A DNA stretch of 64,000 nt, taken from an uncultured Haliea sp. Its GTDB lineage: Bacteria; Pseudomonadota; Gammaproteobacteria; Pseudomonadales; Halieaceae. This document shows, one piece after another, positions 1 through 7,740 of the stretch. Within the stretch, counting starts at the first letter, position 1. Each line of letters starts with the position of its first letter. The notes below the pieces were generated by a model. It was given only the letters and a program-made list of their open reading frames with translations. It was not told the DNA's origin and searched no databases. The translations under genes were made by a program, and so were the position numbers. The DNA is taken from the NCBI GenBank assembly GCA_947258585.1, contig CAMYIZ010000047.1:1-64000 (forward strand). The letters are read 5' to 3'.

Positions 1-137
1 CGACAGGGGGGTTACTCCAGTTGCCTGGAAGCGTGGATTGGCGGCGCTGCCGTGGTACCGGTTGCACAATCCGTCGGTACCTCTGGTACTGCCTGCCACT
101 GAATCCGCAGTGGCCACGGGTAAAGCCGGTTCTTAGC

Positions 138-1286
138 CTAGTTCCGGCTGGCGGGTTCCTCACAGACGTACTGCAGGTATTTCAGCATGCCGCGGGCATT
201 GGCAAAGCCCGGATGCTCGGCGATCCGCTGCTGCGGGAACCAGTCGGCCAGGTGTTCAGCAAGGGCGGCGCTGCCGCCGCCCACGAACACCACGGTGTCC
301 AGTTCCGCGCCCATGCCCAGCTGGCGCCGGGTTTCGGCATGGATCTGCACCACCAGCTCGTGCTGGGCGGCCTTGACCAACTCAGAGACATCGTGCGCCC
401 TGCCGTGCAGGCGGACGCTGCCTGAAGACATCGCGGCGGCGAGGGTCTGTTCACCCAGGGTTTCAAGATCAAAGCGCTTCTGGATCTCCCGCGCCACCTG
501 CGCCTGCACATCCAACAATCCCCGGGTCAGGGAGCCGGAGGAGCGGTGCACGATGCCCTGATCCTGCACCACCACGTAATCGGTGGTGCGGCCGCCGATG
601 TCCACTATCGCCATGGAGGCGGCCAGCAGCCGCGCATCAAGCGTAACCCCGTCCGCGCGCTGCCGGATGACCTGGTCATACCAGGCCGCCAGCGCCTCGG
701 GAATCACCTCATGAAAGGCCACGGCCACCGGCAGACGCTGGGTGGCATAGAGCCCACCGGCGGAAACCGGCCGTACGCCGATTTTGAGGGAGTCACGCTT
801 GAGACTGATCGCCTGCTCGCGTTTCTGGCCGTCCTTAAAATAGAAGGCGGACACCGGCAGGCCGGAGACCACGTGTACCGAATGGCCGGCGAGCTTCGCC
901 TGCTGAAAGGCGTGCTGGACAATGGCGCGGTGCAGACCGGAAATCGGATACCCGTCATAGCAGGTGGACTCACCATCGATCTGACCCACGGCATAGCGGG
1001 ATCCCTCGGTGTCGTACTCGAAAATCTGCTGCTGTGCGGAATCCATCCAGGTAATCCCGGCCTGACCGATGCGTCCCCGAGAGGGGACCGCGATCAGGCG
1101 GCCGTCTGCCAGTGCCAGCTTGGTGTAGGCATAGCCATCATCCAGGCCCAACTGGATCACCGCCATCCGGTCATCCTCGCGGGCGATGCCCGCGTCCTGG
1201 GTCGGACCGGAGTTGTCGTCGGCACTCACTTGGGGTGCCGGCAGGCAGGCCGCCTCGCAGGTGTCTTTCAGTTGGCTGTCAGGCAT
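138..1286 (-). CDS. ParM/StbA-like actin-type plasmid segregation ATPase
   Basis: This 382-residue protein has the actin/Hsp70 ATPase layout. A phosphate-1 loop LGLDDGYAYTKLAL lies at about residues 45-58, a phosphate-2 motif VDIGGRTTDYVVV near the middle, and an adenosine motif VFVGGGSAALAEHL near the C-terminus. Proteins of this family form filaments that push plasmid copies apart, usually with a DNA-binding ParR adaptor. Residues 1-40 are not family-like. An internal ATG at 1166, preceded by GAGGA, is an alternative start directly before the conserved MAVIQLG; the ATG at 1286 also has an AAGGA box. The gene follows a possible RHH adaptor by 9 bp and ends the ICE-type block. The family is clear; its role in this element is inferred. 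Confidence 0.8.
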   Translation of the reverse strand: MPDSQLKDTCEAACLPAPQVSADDNSGPTQDAGIAREDDRMAVIQLGLDDGYAYTKLALADGRLIAVPSRGRIGQAGITWMDSAQQQIFEYDTEGSRYAVGQIDGESTCYDGYPISGLHRAIVQHAFQQAKLAGHSVHVVSGLPVSAFYFKDGQKREQAISLKRDSLKIGVRPVSAGGLYATQRLPVAVAFHEVIPEALAAWYDQVIRQRADGVTLDARLLAASMAIVDIGGRTTDYVVVQDQGIVHRSSGSLTRGLLDVQAQVAREIQKRFDLETLGEQTLAAAMSSGSVRLHGRAHDVSELVKAAQHELVVQIHAETRRQLGMGAELDTVVFVGGGSAALAEHLADWFPQQRIAEHPGFANARGMLKYLQYVCEEPASRN

Positions 1287-1295
1287 GGTCGGTCC

Positions 1296-1652
1296 TTATC
1301 CAATCAGTTTGCGCAGGTTCGCGAGGGGCTTGGTGGCCTGCGCGCCGGTGGTCAGTGGTATGTCGGTGGGCGCTCCGGAGGGTGTTCCGGCGATCGCGGG
1401 CTCCGCTGGACGCGTGCGGGAGACCGACGATACATTGAGCGGCGCTGCAACAGGTGCGGGTACCGCGGTCATGGCGTGGCGCAATCCCAGACATTCGCTG
1501 CGAAAGCCCTGTAGCAGTAACCGCCGTAGCCATTCCTGACGGCGGGCGATGGGGATTCTGTGGAGTGCGGTTACCAGCACAGCCTCCAGCGCCACCCGGG
1601 TATCCAGCACCACTGTCAGGCGCTGTTGGCGTGGGTGCGCGGGCCCGGTCAC
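1296..1652 (-). CDS. Small protein with ribbon-helix-helix look, possible ParR adaptor
   Basis: This 118-residue protein starts with GTG, preceded by GGTGAG. Residues 11-52 read RLTVVLDTR, then a stretch rich in helix formers, then WLRRLLLQGFRSE. That is the strand-helix-helix pattern of MetJ/Arc-type RHH proteins, which includes ParR and StbB. The C-terminal half is a Pro/Ala/Thr-rich tail without recognisable fold. It sits 9 bp upstream of the ParM-like gene and 9 bp downstream of the TIGR03761 gene, so all three are probably cotranscribed. Pairing with the actin-like ATPase is an inference from position and shape. A plain hypothetical protein is the alternative. Confidence 0.55.
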   Translation of the reverse strand: MTGPAHPRQQRLTVVLDTRVALEAVLVTALHRIPIARRQEWLRRLLLQGFRSECLGLRHAMTAVPAPVAAPLNVSSVSRTRPAEPAIAGTPSGAPTDIPLTTGAQATKPLANLRKLIG

Positions 1653-1661
1653 GGTACAGAC

Positions 1662-2507
1662 TCACCGGGAACCGTCCGTCGCGCCGGGATCAACCACCAC
1701 AGGCATCGCCATGGCGGTGGGCGCGATCCCAATCGTGGTGGCGGGTTCGGGTACTGCCCGGTCGTCCAGACTAAGCCGGGCTGCGGGCTGATCCTCCTGG
1801 ACGGTGCGGAATGGCGTATGGGACGCAGCCCGTTCGCCGGTCAGGATTTCCAGCGGGAGCTCACCGAGATGCGCTCGGGCCTGATGGGCCCGCTGCGTGT
1901 TGTGGTGGACATCGGCGCGGTTGATGGCAAAGACGCGATACCCCTGGGGCAGGCTGAATACACCCCGCAGGCGGTGGCCGCCGAGCGCGATCAGATCACC
2001 CATCTGGCCGGAGGGACAGGCCCCCACATGTTTTAGGGTCAGGCACTGACAGACCAGGGCATCGTACTCACCCAACAGCTGCGCGGCGCGGTAGGCGTGG
2101 GGCGTGGCAAACTGCAGCATCAGGGTCTGGGGGCGGCGTGAATGTGAAATACCGACGCGGAACCGGAATGTGTCCAGCGCCGCACTGTCCACCTGGGCCC
2201 GCTGGGTGGCGAGGAAGGACTGGGCCGCGGCAATCGCCTCCTCCACCCGGACCAGCCACCAGTCGGCGTAAGGATCATCGTCCGCGGCGGCCTGCCAGAG
2301 AATGTTCATCTGCGAAGCAAACCCCAGCAGGCCGGTGATCGCGGGCTTGTTGCCCTTGCGCACCCGGCCGCGAATCAGGCGCTGGGCCTGGTCGGTGTGG
2401 ATTTCCAGCCAAGCCTCTCCGGTGAGGCGCCCTACCCGGCCCGGATTGGCTGTGGGCACTACGGGGGTCGCGGGGTCGTCGACGGGATTAAGCGGTTGGG
2501 ATCTCAC
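1662..2507 (-). CDS. TIGR03761/DUF1845 (PFL_4669, AcaB-like) integrating element protein
   Basis: The 281-residue product resembles the PFL_4669 family of integrative conjugative elements, also described as DUF1845 or AcaB-like. Recognisable stretches are LEIHTDQAQRLIRGR near residue 34, GLLGFASQMNILWQAA, then DPYADWWLVRVEEAI, and a C-terminal part with CQCLTLKHVGACPSG. The last 60 residues are Pro/Ala-rich and divergent. Start is GTG. The family is a marker of PFGI-1-type ICEs and genomic islands. AcaB itself belongs to a transcription activator, so a regulatory role is possible but not shown. The gene lies downstream of the STY4528-type gene behind a hairpin and palindrome. Confidence 0.75.
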   Translation of the reverse strand: MRSQPLNPVDDPATPVVPTANPGRVGRLTGEAWLEIHTDQAQRLIRGRVRKGNKPAITGLLGFASQMNILWQAAADDDPYADWWLVRVEEAIAAAQSFLATQRAQVDSAALDTFRFRVGISHSRRPQTLMLQFATPHAYRAAQLLGEYDALVCQCLTLKHVGACPSGQMGDLIALGGHRLRGVFSLPQGYRVFAINRADVHHNTQRAHQARAHLGELPLEILTGERAASHTPFRTVQEDQPAARLSLDDRAVPEPATTIGIAPTAMAMPVVVDPGATDGSR

Positions 2508-2582
2508 GGCAGCTGCCCTCTTCAGGATCGCGTTTTCTGGGCGCTATGAACGCATCCGGGGCACTGTCGCAACAACAGAAAA

Positions 2583-2603
2583 CCCCGTCAGCTGCCGACG
2601 GGG
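2583..2603 (-). terminator. Hairpin terminator after the STY4528-type gene
   Basis: CCCCGTC (2583-2589) pairs with GACGGGG (2597-2603). Read on the minus strand the stem is followed by TTTTCTG. It lies about 60 bp downstream of the replication gene and before the TIGR03761 gene, so it may attenuate rather than end transcription. A third GACGGGG copy at 2643-2649 could compete for the same CCCCGTC arm. Confidence 0.5.
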
Positions 2604-2604
2604 T

Positions 2605-2627
2605 AAGTGGTGTCACTGACACCACTT
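2605..2627. repeat. Perfect 10-bp palindrome in intergenic space
   Basis: AAGTGGTGTC and GACACCACTT form a perfect inverted repeat with a 3-base centre ACT. It lies between the STY4528-type gene and the TIGR03761 gene, next to the GC hairpin at 2583-2603. It could be an operator, a centromere-like site or part of a composite terminator. The sequence does not decide between these. Confidence 0.6.
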
Positions 2628-2663
2628 AGTCCGCCCTGACGCGACGGGGTTTTTTTAGGGATT

Positions 2664-3902
2664 TTAGCGACGCGGTCCCCGACCCAAGGTCTGCTGGATC
2701 AAGGCCAGCTGCTCGGCGGCGGTTTTACGCAGGGCATCCCGCTCAGCCTCGGTCCGTGCCGGCGGGGATGGTTCGGCGGATTCAACGGGGCCCGCCTGCC
2801 TGCGGCTGCGCGCATCGGCGATTTTTAAGCCCAGGTTGGGCACGAAAGTGCCGGCTCTGGCTGCGCGGCACAGGGCGTAGAAAAACCGAATTTCATCGTA
2901 AAGCGGCCTGGCGCCCTGGGTTTCGGCCTGCACCCGTCCCGCGAGTTCGTCGAGCAGGGGCTGATGGAGGTCAATCGGCACCTGGGTCAGGTACTGCACC
3001 GCCAGTGTCCGCTGGTTGTCCGTCAGGCGCAGCGGAAAGATCAGGGCATCTGGCCGCGGGTTTGCCGGTAAGGGCGGTTTTGTCTTCGCGGGGTTTTCGG
3101 TTGTTGTCGTTGTAGTAGTTGTTGTATTACTACTACTACAACTACCTAACAGTTTCTCTGCATCAACCGCCTTCGAATTTTGGTGCTGGTTAAAATCACT
3201 GGCTGCACCGCCTTGCGACAGCGGTTCATCCTGCAGGTGCACCAATCCCGCGGTCAGATCCGTAAGGGAACGCGGTGTGCCATGCGTCCGCTCCGGGCTG
3301 TCCGCCGGACTCAGGGCCTGTCGTGCACGCTGTTCGATGCCCGGCATCGGCGCCAGCGGATCCTCACCCTGCTCCACCGCCCTGGCCAAGGTGGCCAGCA
3401 CCGCCGTCGCCACCCGACGCACCCGGGCGTGGCTATGTTGCTGACTCTGGCGCACGAAGGCCATGTACCCCTCATCGAGATACAGCGCATCGGCCAGCGG
3501 CAGGGGGTCATCATGGAGAGCATACACGTTGCCCTGAAACTGCCCGGTACTGGCCCTAACCCGGGCACACAGCGACAGCCAGCGGGTCAGACGCAGGATG
3601 GCAATGGCACGGGCGATGGTGGATGTTGAGGCGATATTGGCGAGTTCAGCAATCAGCTCGTAGCGGGGAAACGCTGCCCGCCCGCCGGTCTCCCGCGCGT
3701 GCAGCATGATGACCATCCACACGACTTTATCCACCGGCTCAAGGATGGGGTCACAGACGACCGCGGTGGGAAAGGCCTGGTGCCAGTGCCCCAGGAACAG
3801 CAGGTTGTCCTGCCCCGGCGCCTGGGCACGGCAAGTGGTTGCCTGGATCAGGCGATCGAGGGCATAGGTTTCCGGCCGGGGTTCAGTCTCGATGCCGGAC
3901 AT
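2664..3902 (-). CDS. STY4528-family island replication protein
   Basis: The product (about 413 residues from ATG 3902, or 423 from GTG 3935) matches the STY4528-type 'pathogenicity island replication protein' family. The N-terminal block has ALDRLIQATT, LLFLGHWHQAFPTAVV and EPVDKVVWMVIMLHARETGG, with winged-helix-like content. A Ser/Thr-rich linker containing nine consecutive Thr, encoded by an ACA/ACT repeat around 3100-3142, separates it from a C-terminal domain with DALIFPLRLTDNQRTLAVQYL and a basic tail. These proteins are conserved next to parB in PFGI-1-like ICEs; the biochemical role is not established. The 3902 start follows GAGG and lies 11 bp past the preceding stop codon. Confidence 0.75.
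   Translation of the reverse strand: MSGIETEPRPETYALDRLIQATTCRAQAPGQDNLLFLGHWHQAFPTAVVCDPILEPVDKVVWMVIMLHARETGGRAAFPRYELIAELANIASTSTIARAIAILRLTRWLSLCARVRASTGQFQGNVYALHDDPLPLADALYLDEGYMAFVRQSQQHSHARVRRVATAVLATLARAVEQGEDPLAPMPGIEQRARQALSPADSPERTHGTPRSLTDLTAGLVHLQDEPLSQGGAASDFNQHQNSKAVDAEKLLGSCSSSNTTTTTTTTTENPAKTKPPLPANPRPDALIFPLRLTDNQRTLAVQYLTQVPIDLHQPLLDELAGRVQAETQGARPLYDEIRFFYALCRAARAGTFVPNLGLKIADARSRRQAGPVESAEPSPPARTEAERDALRKTAAEQLALIQQTLGRGPRR
3109..3142. repeat. Inverted trinucleotide-rich repeat coding for a poly-Thr linker
   Basis: GTTGTAGTAGT (3109-3119) and ACTACTACAAC (3132-3142) are reverse complements separated by 12 bases, inside the replication gene. On the coding strand the tract specifies Ser and Thr residues of an interdomain linker. 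Trinucleotide tracts of this kind are prone to slippage. Confidence 0.7.
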
Positions 3903-3912
3903 CCGGGTTACC

Positions 3913-4497
3913 TCACAGGTCGTCGGCGGACTCACCCTCGGGATTGCCGTAGGTGGCCCAGCGCTGGGTCAGACACCAGATCGTGCGCAGCGTCAGTCCG
4001 GTGCTGTCCCGAAGGGACAGGTAGTCCTCGCCGGTCAATACCACCTCACCGTCGTCGCTCGCCTGGGCCTGCCAGGCCAGCCATAGAGCATGAGCCGGTT
4101 CCTCAGCAGGTTCGCTGGGGCGGCCCACGGCGGCAGTGAACCCGAGAAGGCGCCGCCAGCGCGCATACTCCTTGGAACCCAGGCCGAACAGACTGCGCAT
4201 CATCTCCTGTGGCGCATCGGCCTGCATGAGGGCGTGTTGCAGCTGGTCGGACGCGCGCTGCTCACGCAGGCGCTCCACGAGGTGCCAGAAGATCTCCCGG
4301 TCGAGTTGCACCTGCAGGCAGTGACCGCGGAGGGTGCCCGCCCGATAGAGATCGGAAATGTTCAGGTGCTGCAGGGCATCCACCTCCTTGGGCCCAAACT
4401 GCATGGCCCGCAACGCCAGCTGGTCTCCCTCAGCGAGACACCGGACGGCGTAGAGCAGTACGGCGGCGGTCAGATCAGAGTCCTTGCTGGTGGACAT
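3913..4497 (-). CDS. DUF2857-family ICE protein
   Basis: This 194-residue protein resembles the DUF2857 family that lies between parB and the STY4528-type gene in PFGI-1-like elements. Recognisable parts are LYAVRCLAEGDQLALRAMQFG, a central SLFGLGSKEYARWRRLLGF motif that looks DNA-binding, and a C-terminal RTIWCLTQRWATYGN. The start was placed at ATG 4497 because AAGGAGG stands 6 bases before it; a longer frame upstream to 4551 has no such support. The first 23 bases overlap the end of parB, so the two are probably translationally coupled. Function unknown; DNA processing or regulation is inferred from context. Confidence 0.75.
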   Translation of the reverse strand: MSTSKDSDLTAAVLLYAVRCLAEGDQLALRAMQFGPKEVDALQHLNISDLYRAGTLRGHCLQVQLDREIFWHLVERLREQRASDQLQHALMQADAPQEMMRSLFGLGSKEYARWRRLLGFTAAVGRPSEPAEEPAHALWLAWQAQASDDGEVVLTGEDYLSLRDSTGLTLRTIWCLTQRWATYGNPEGESADDL

Positions 4498-5983
4498 CGC
4501 ACACCTCCTTGTCCGACCACACGGCAATGCCGGTGCGGTCCGCAGTGTCATGAATGGTCCGGTAGGTGGACATCAGCTCGAGCAGATCGCGCCAGTCGGT
4601 ACCGGAGAGCGGGTGCCACAGCTGACTGCCCCACTGCCCCGGATCCAGGGTCCACACGTGTTGATACAATGCGTCGTAATCCCGCTGCGAGACCGCCGCG
4701 TGTAGCATCGAGTCAGGAGCAAGGTAAGGAATCACATGCTGTGGTGGGGCCGCCGTTAACTCCGCGCAGGCCGCCAGTTGCCACCAGAGGCAGGACACCT
4801 CGGCGAGCATGGATGGATCCAGGGTGTCTCGCAGCTCCGGGGGAGGTATATCGGTCAGCATGAACCCCAGGCCCTGCTCCGGGAGTTGGACGATCAATTC
4901 TGCGAGACCGTAGTGCTCCGCCACCCTGACGGCCAGCGTGAACGCCCGCAGACGCAAGGAGTCGAGCTCGTTGCGGGTCTTTATCTTGGACTTGGAGGGG
5001 GTGGGACCGCACTCCGCACCAGGTTCGGAGACGGCGCCCGGCTCTCCAAGGTCTGGGGTGGCACCACCCGCCGGCTCCCGCTCGCACACCGCATTCTGGG
5101 GCGCAGGCTCAAACTCAGGCTCGGGGTCAGGAACCGACACCAGCGGTTCCACGACCACTTGGCTGTACCCACGACCGCTGAGCAGGTCATCGAGCCGCAG
5201 GCGTATGCTGTGGAGACTGACATCCGCCGCTTCCGCCAGCTCGTTTTCCAAGGCGTTCCTAAGCAATTGCAGGTTCCAGTCCGGTGAATCATAACGCTGG
5301 CACAGTGCTGAAAAGGTCTCGGCACACTCGGTTTCCGAACCGAGCGCGTGGCGTTGCCAGAGTTCGAGGAAGGCGTTTTCGAGTGCGTGGATCTTTTGGA
5401 CCTGGGGACGACCCAGGCCGGCATTCAGGGCCAGCGGGATCAGCGGCAGCAGGCGCTCAGCGGCATAGACCATCCTGGAAATCATGCCGTGGCTGATACT
5501 CAGCCCCCGGTGGGTCATGATCTTCGCCAGCCGTCGCAGGGTGATCTGGCGTTCGCGCGACTCTGACTCCAGAATGGCTTTCAGATCCAGGACCGCGAGG
5601 GCCTTGTCAATAAAGATCAGGTTTCCCCGCAGTTCGTTCTCCCTGAGATGCGCCAGCAGGACATGGGACTCATCTGTCCACGGGCGGTAGACGCAGTTAA
5701 CCGTGCCAAACCGCTCATCCCGGGTCTCCTGATAGAGTTCCTGGAGAACTTTGAGGCGGGTATTACCGCCCACCAGAGGAACGTAGTGCTTGTCACCGGG
5801 GCGTTGGGTCACCACCAGGGGCTGGTCGAGGCCCTGTGAGCGGATGGATGCCTTGATGCGCTGGTACTCGGCGTTGGAACCGTGGCGGGGGTTGTGTTCA
5901 TACGGCTGCAGGTCAGAGAGAGGCATCAGCAGCGTCCCCGTATCTCCCGCGTTCCCGGCTGTGGGAGTTCGCTGAGCCTTCAC
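4475..5983 (-). CDS. parB: ParB-family protein of PFGI-1 ICE class (TIGR03764-like)
   Basis: The protein has the ParB/Spo0J N-terminal nuclease-like domain: LQPYEHNPRHG, then LVGGNTRLKVLQELY (GxxR box) and LLAHLRENELRGNL. A helix-turn-helix region follows (TLRRLAKIMTHRGLSISHGMISRM). The long C-terminal part has an acidic Pro-rich linker. This combination is typical of ICE-associated ParB. The start was set at GTG 5983, preceded by AGGCAAGGG, because the 45 residues further upstream (from ATG 6118) are not ParB-like. It heads a minus-strand run with DUF2857, STY4528 and TIGR03761 genes. No ParA partner is seen nearby, which is unusual. Confidence 0.85.
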   Translation of the reverse strand: MKAQRTPTAGNAGDTGTLLMPLSDLQPYEHNPRHGSNAEYQRIKASIRSQGLDQPLVVTQRPGDKHYVPLVGGNTRLKVLQELYQETRDERFGTVNCVYRPWTDESHVLLAHLRENELRGNLIFIDKALAVLDLKAILESESRERQITLRRLAKIMTHRGLSISHGMISRMVYAAERLLPLIPLALNAGLGRPQVQKIHALENAFLELWQRHALGSETECAETFSALCQRYDSPDWNLQLLRNALENELAEAADVSLHSIRLRLDDLLSGRGYSQVVVEPLVSVPDPEPEFEPAPQNAVCEREPAGGATPDLGEPGAVSEPGAECGPTPSKSKIKTRNELDSLRLRAFTLAVRVAEHYGLAELIVQLPEQGLGFMLTDIPPPELRDTLDPSMLAEVSCLWWQLAACAELTAAPPQHVIPYLAPDSMLHAAVSQRDYDALYQHVWTLDPGQWGSQLWHPLSGTDWRDLLELMSTYRTIHDTADRTGIAVWSDKEVCDVHQQGL

Positions 5984-6428
5984 GACCCTTGCCTCGCCTG
6001 AGCGATCACGGGCGCGGAAAAGAACTTTCGAAAGATGGTTTCGTGATGCCGATAGGGACGCAGGGAGCCACAGGTGGGAGACCGGAACAAGATCGGTGGG
6101 GAGGTGACAGGCCGGCATAGATCAGCAAAACACATCCAATCACTGAATGCTTGAAAAAAACGGCACGGAGAGATCATGGAGAAAATCCTTTTCCTCGCAA
6201 CCCTCTAAACGTAGCACCAATGGAAGAAATTGCATTCATCATTTGTGTCCAAATTCGTCTGTTCTTACTCGCCCTCTGCAGAGCGCAATCTGAGCGCCTG
6301 GACCTGAATAGATGCATTACACGATTCGTCAGCTGGAGTTTCGATCCAGATACGACCACGGCGTCCCGCATAGTAGTGGTGCAATGGGAATGAGCCACTC
6401 GGACATAGGCACTAATGCACTGCGCACG
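5984..6428. other. Intergenic region between alpA-like gene and parB
   Basis: About 445 bp with no supported gene. In related ICEs parA and a dnaB-like helicase gene lie between alpA and parB; neither is present here and no remnant could be read in any frame. The stretch probably holds the parB promoter. The reading frame from 6118 down to 5984 is open but does not resemble ParB. Confidence 0.5.
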
Positions 6429-6623
6429 CTAGCGTCGATGACCTGGCGTGATTCGTGCCTGCTCCCACTCTTCAATATCGGCGAGCCGCCAGCGCGTGCA
6501 GCCAACGGAGAGCTTGATCGGTTTTGGAAAGGCCACTGAATGGGTCCAGCGCCAAACCGTGGCCCGACTAACCTGAAAGCGCTGAGCAATGGCTGTATCT
6601 GACAAATAAACTGAACTGTGCAT
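6429..6623 (-). CDS. AlpA-family regulator / excisionase-like protein
   Basis: This 64-residue protein has a MerR-type winged helix-turn-helix. Residues 7-18 (LSDTAIAQRFQV) and 19-35 (SRATVWRWTHSVAFPKP) form the recognition part, followed by IKLSVGCTRWRLADIEEWEQAR, a hallmark of AlpA/excisionase-like proteins. Members activate integrase expression or direct excision of islands and ICEs. In PFGI-1-like elements an alpA gene stands at the head of the replication/partition module, as here. The start is ATG 6623 and no operon partner lies within 400 bp. Confidence 0.85.
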   Translation of the reverse strand: MHSSVYLSDTAIAQRFQVSRATVWRWTHSVAFPKPIKLSVGCTRWRLADIEEWEQARITPGHRR

Positions 6624-7059
6624 GACATCTCATCCTTGAACGATTAGAGACAGAGTGGGAGATTCTGCATGGACCTGACGCGAAACCAAGGAGAAAGTCC
6701 GCACAGGGTTGGCCGGCTTTCAGCCGGCATATAGAATTGCTGCAGGTATGTGATGGAGTCGGCACTTCTACACAAAAACAATGTGAACCGACAACGCTCA
6801 TCGAACACACAGACTTACTATATCGCGGGAGAACTATTGGTCAGAGCCCAGGAGTTCGCTCACATCTTGACCGGCTTCACGACGCCGGATAATGTTCTTC
6901 CATGTTTAGCAGCTCTGAGAAATGTCCAGCATGCACTCTTCGTTCCTCGAAGTTCCTCTCGCACAAAGGAACCAAAGGGACAACGCATCCCAGCGCGAAC
7001 CGTGGCTGCGTCGAAGCAGGGTTTCGGGGATTCATGGGAACTATCTTCAAGCGTACTAA
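6624..7059. other. Intergenic region between ICE module and copper block
   Basis: About 436 bp between two divergently transcribed genes. Both strands were read and no coding homology was recognised. It marks a change in base composition: sequence to the right is visibly less GC-rich than the ICE module on the left. It presumably holds promoters for the alpA-like gene (minus) and the DUF2231 gene (plus). Confidence 0.5.
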
Positions 7060-7701
7060 ATGAACGGACTCATCGAACCAAATCTGCATCCACTTATTGT
7101 GCATTTCGTTATCGCATTTCTGACAACTGGTCCGCTATTGCTCCTTCTGGCCGCTGTTACAGCGCCAGCGTCAGAATGGCGGCAATCCGCATACAACGCG
7201 GGGGACTGGATGATCGGACTTGGATTGCTCGCGTTAGTCGCAGCAATCGCAGCTGGTTTTCAGGCATATTATTTAGTCGCCCATGACGGGCCGTCTCACG
7301 CTGCCATGACAGACCATCGAAACTGGGCCATTGTCGCGGCGACCTTGTACCTAGCGATTGGACTGTTTCGGTTCCGAACCAGAAAAGGGGCCCCTAACCT
7401 GCTGCTTGCGGTGTGCTTTCTCGTGCCTGTCACTTTACTCACAATCACAGGTTGGAAGGGAGCACATCTTGTTTATGGTTATGGTATTGGTGTGGCCAGT
7501 CTGCCTGATGTGACCGGAGACGGTCATGATCACGAACATGCTCCGGGAACAGGCCATGCGGAAGCCGTATCAATACCCTCGCAGCACCGTAGGGACAAGC
7601 ATAGTGATCACAACGTCAAAAGTGATACAGCACCAAACCACAGTATCTGGGCCCAACGACTCAGATTCCTGTATGGATGGCCACGATCACGACCAACATG
7701 A
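7060..7701 (+). CDS. DUF2231-type inner-membrane protein
   Basis: The N-terminus LIEPNLHPLIVHFVIAFLTTG is the DUF2231 signature, in which a conserved His sits in the first membrane helix. Four membrane helices follow to about residue 150. The tail is His-rich (GHDHEHAPGTGH), suiting metal binding. The last 40 residues of this frame look random, while the overlapping frame ending at 7708 finishes with GHDHDQHEH. A frameshift near 7,600 may therefore have replaced the natural His-rich end. Function is unknown. The family often lies near copper and mercury resistance genes, and here it is convergent with the dmeF remnant. Confidence 0.7.
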   Translation: MNGLIEPNLHPLIVHFVIAFLTTGPLLLLLAAVTAPASEWRQSAYNAGDWMIGLGLLALVAAIAAGFQAYYLVAHDGPSHAAMTDHRNWAIVAATLYLAIGLFRFRTRKGAPNLLLAVCFLVPVTLLTITGWKGAHLVYGYGIGVASLPDVTGDGHDHEHAPGTGHAEAVSIPSQHRRDKHSDHNVKSDTAPNHSIWAQRLRFLYGWPRSRPT

Positions 7702-7740
7702 ACATTGAGTATATCGATATTTCAAAGTGTCAGGCCGAAA

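Noticed and set aside
546-1514. 322-codon plus-strand frame
   Set aside because: It is antisense to the ParM-like gene and shows no homology.
3095-3142. Possible CRISPR-like or iteron repeat
   Set aside because: The repeats are trinucleotide runs in a coding linker, without spacers or regular unit length. No CRISPR array was seen anywhere in the window.
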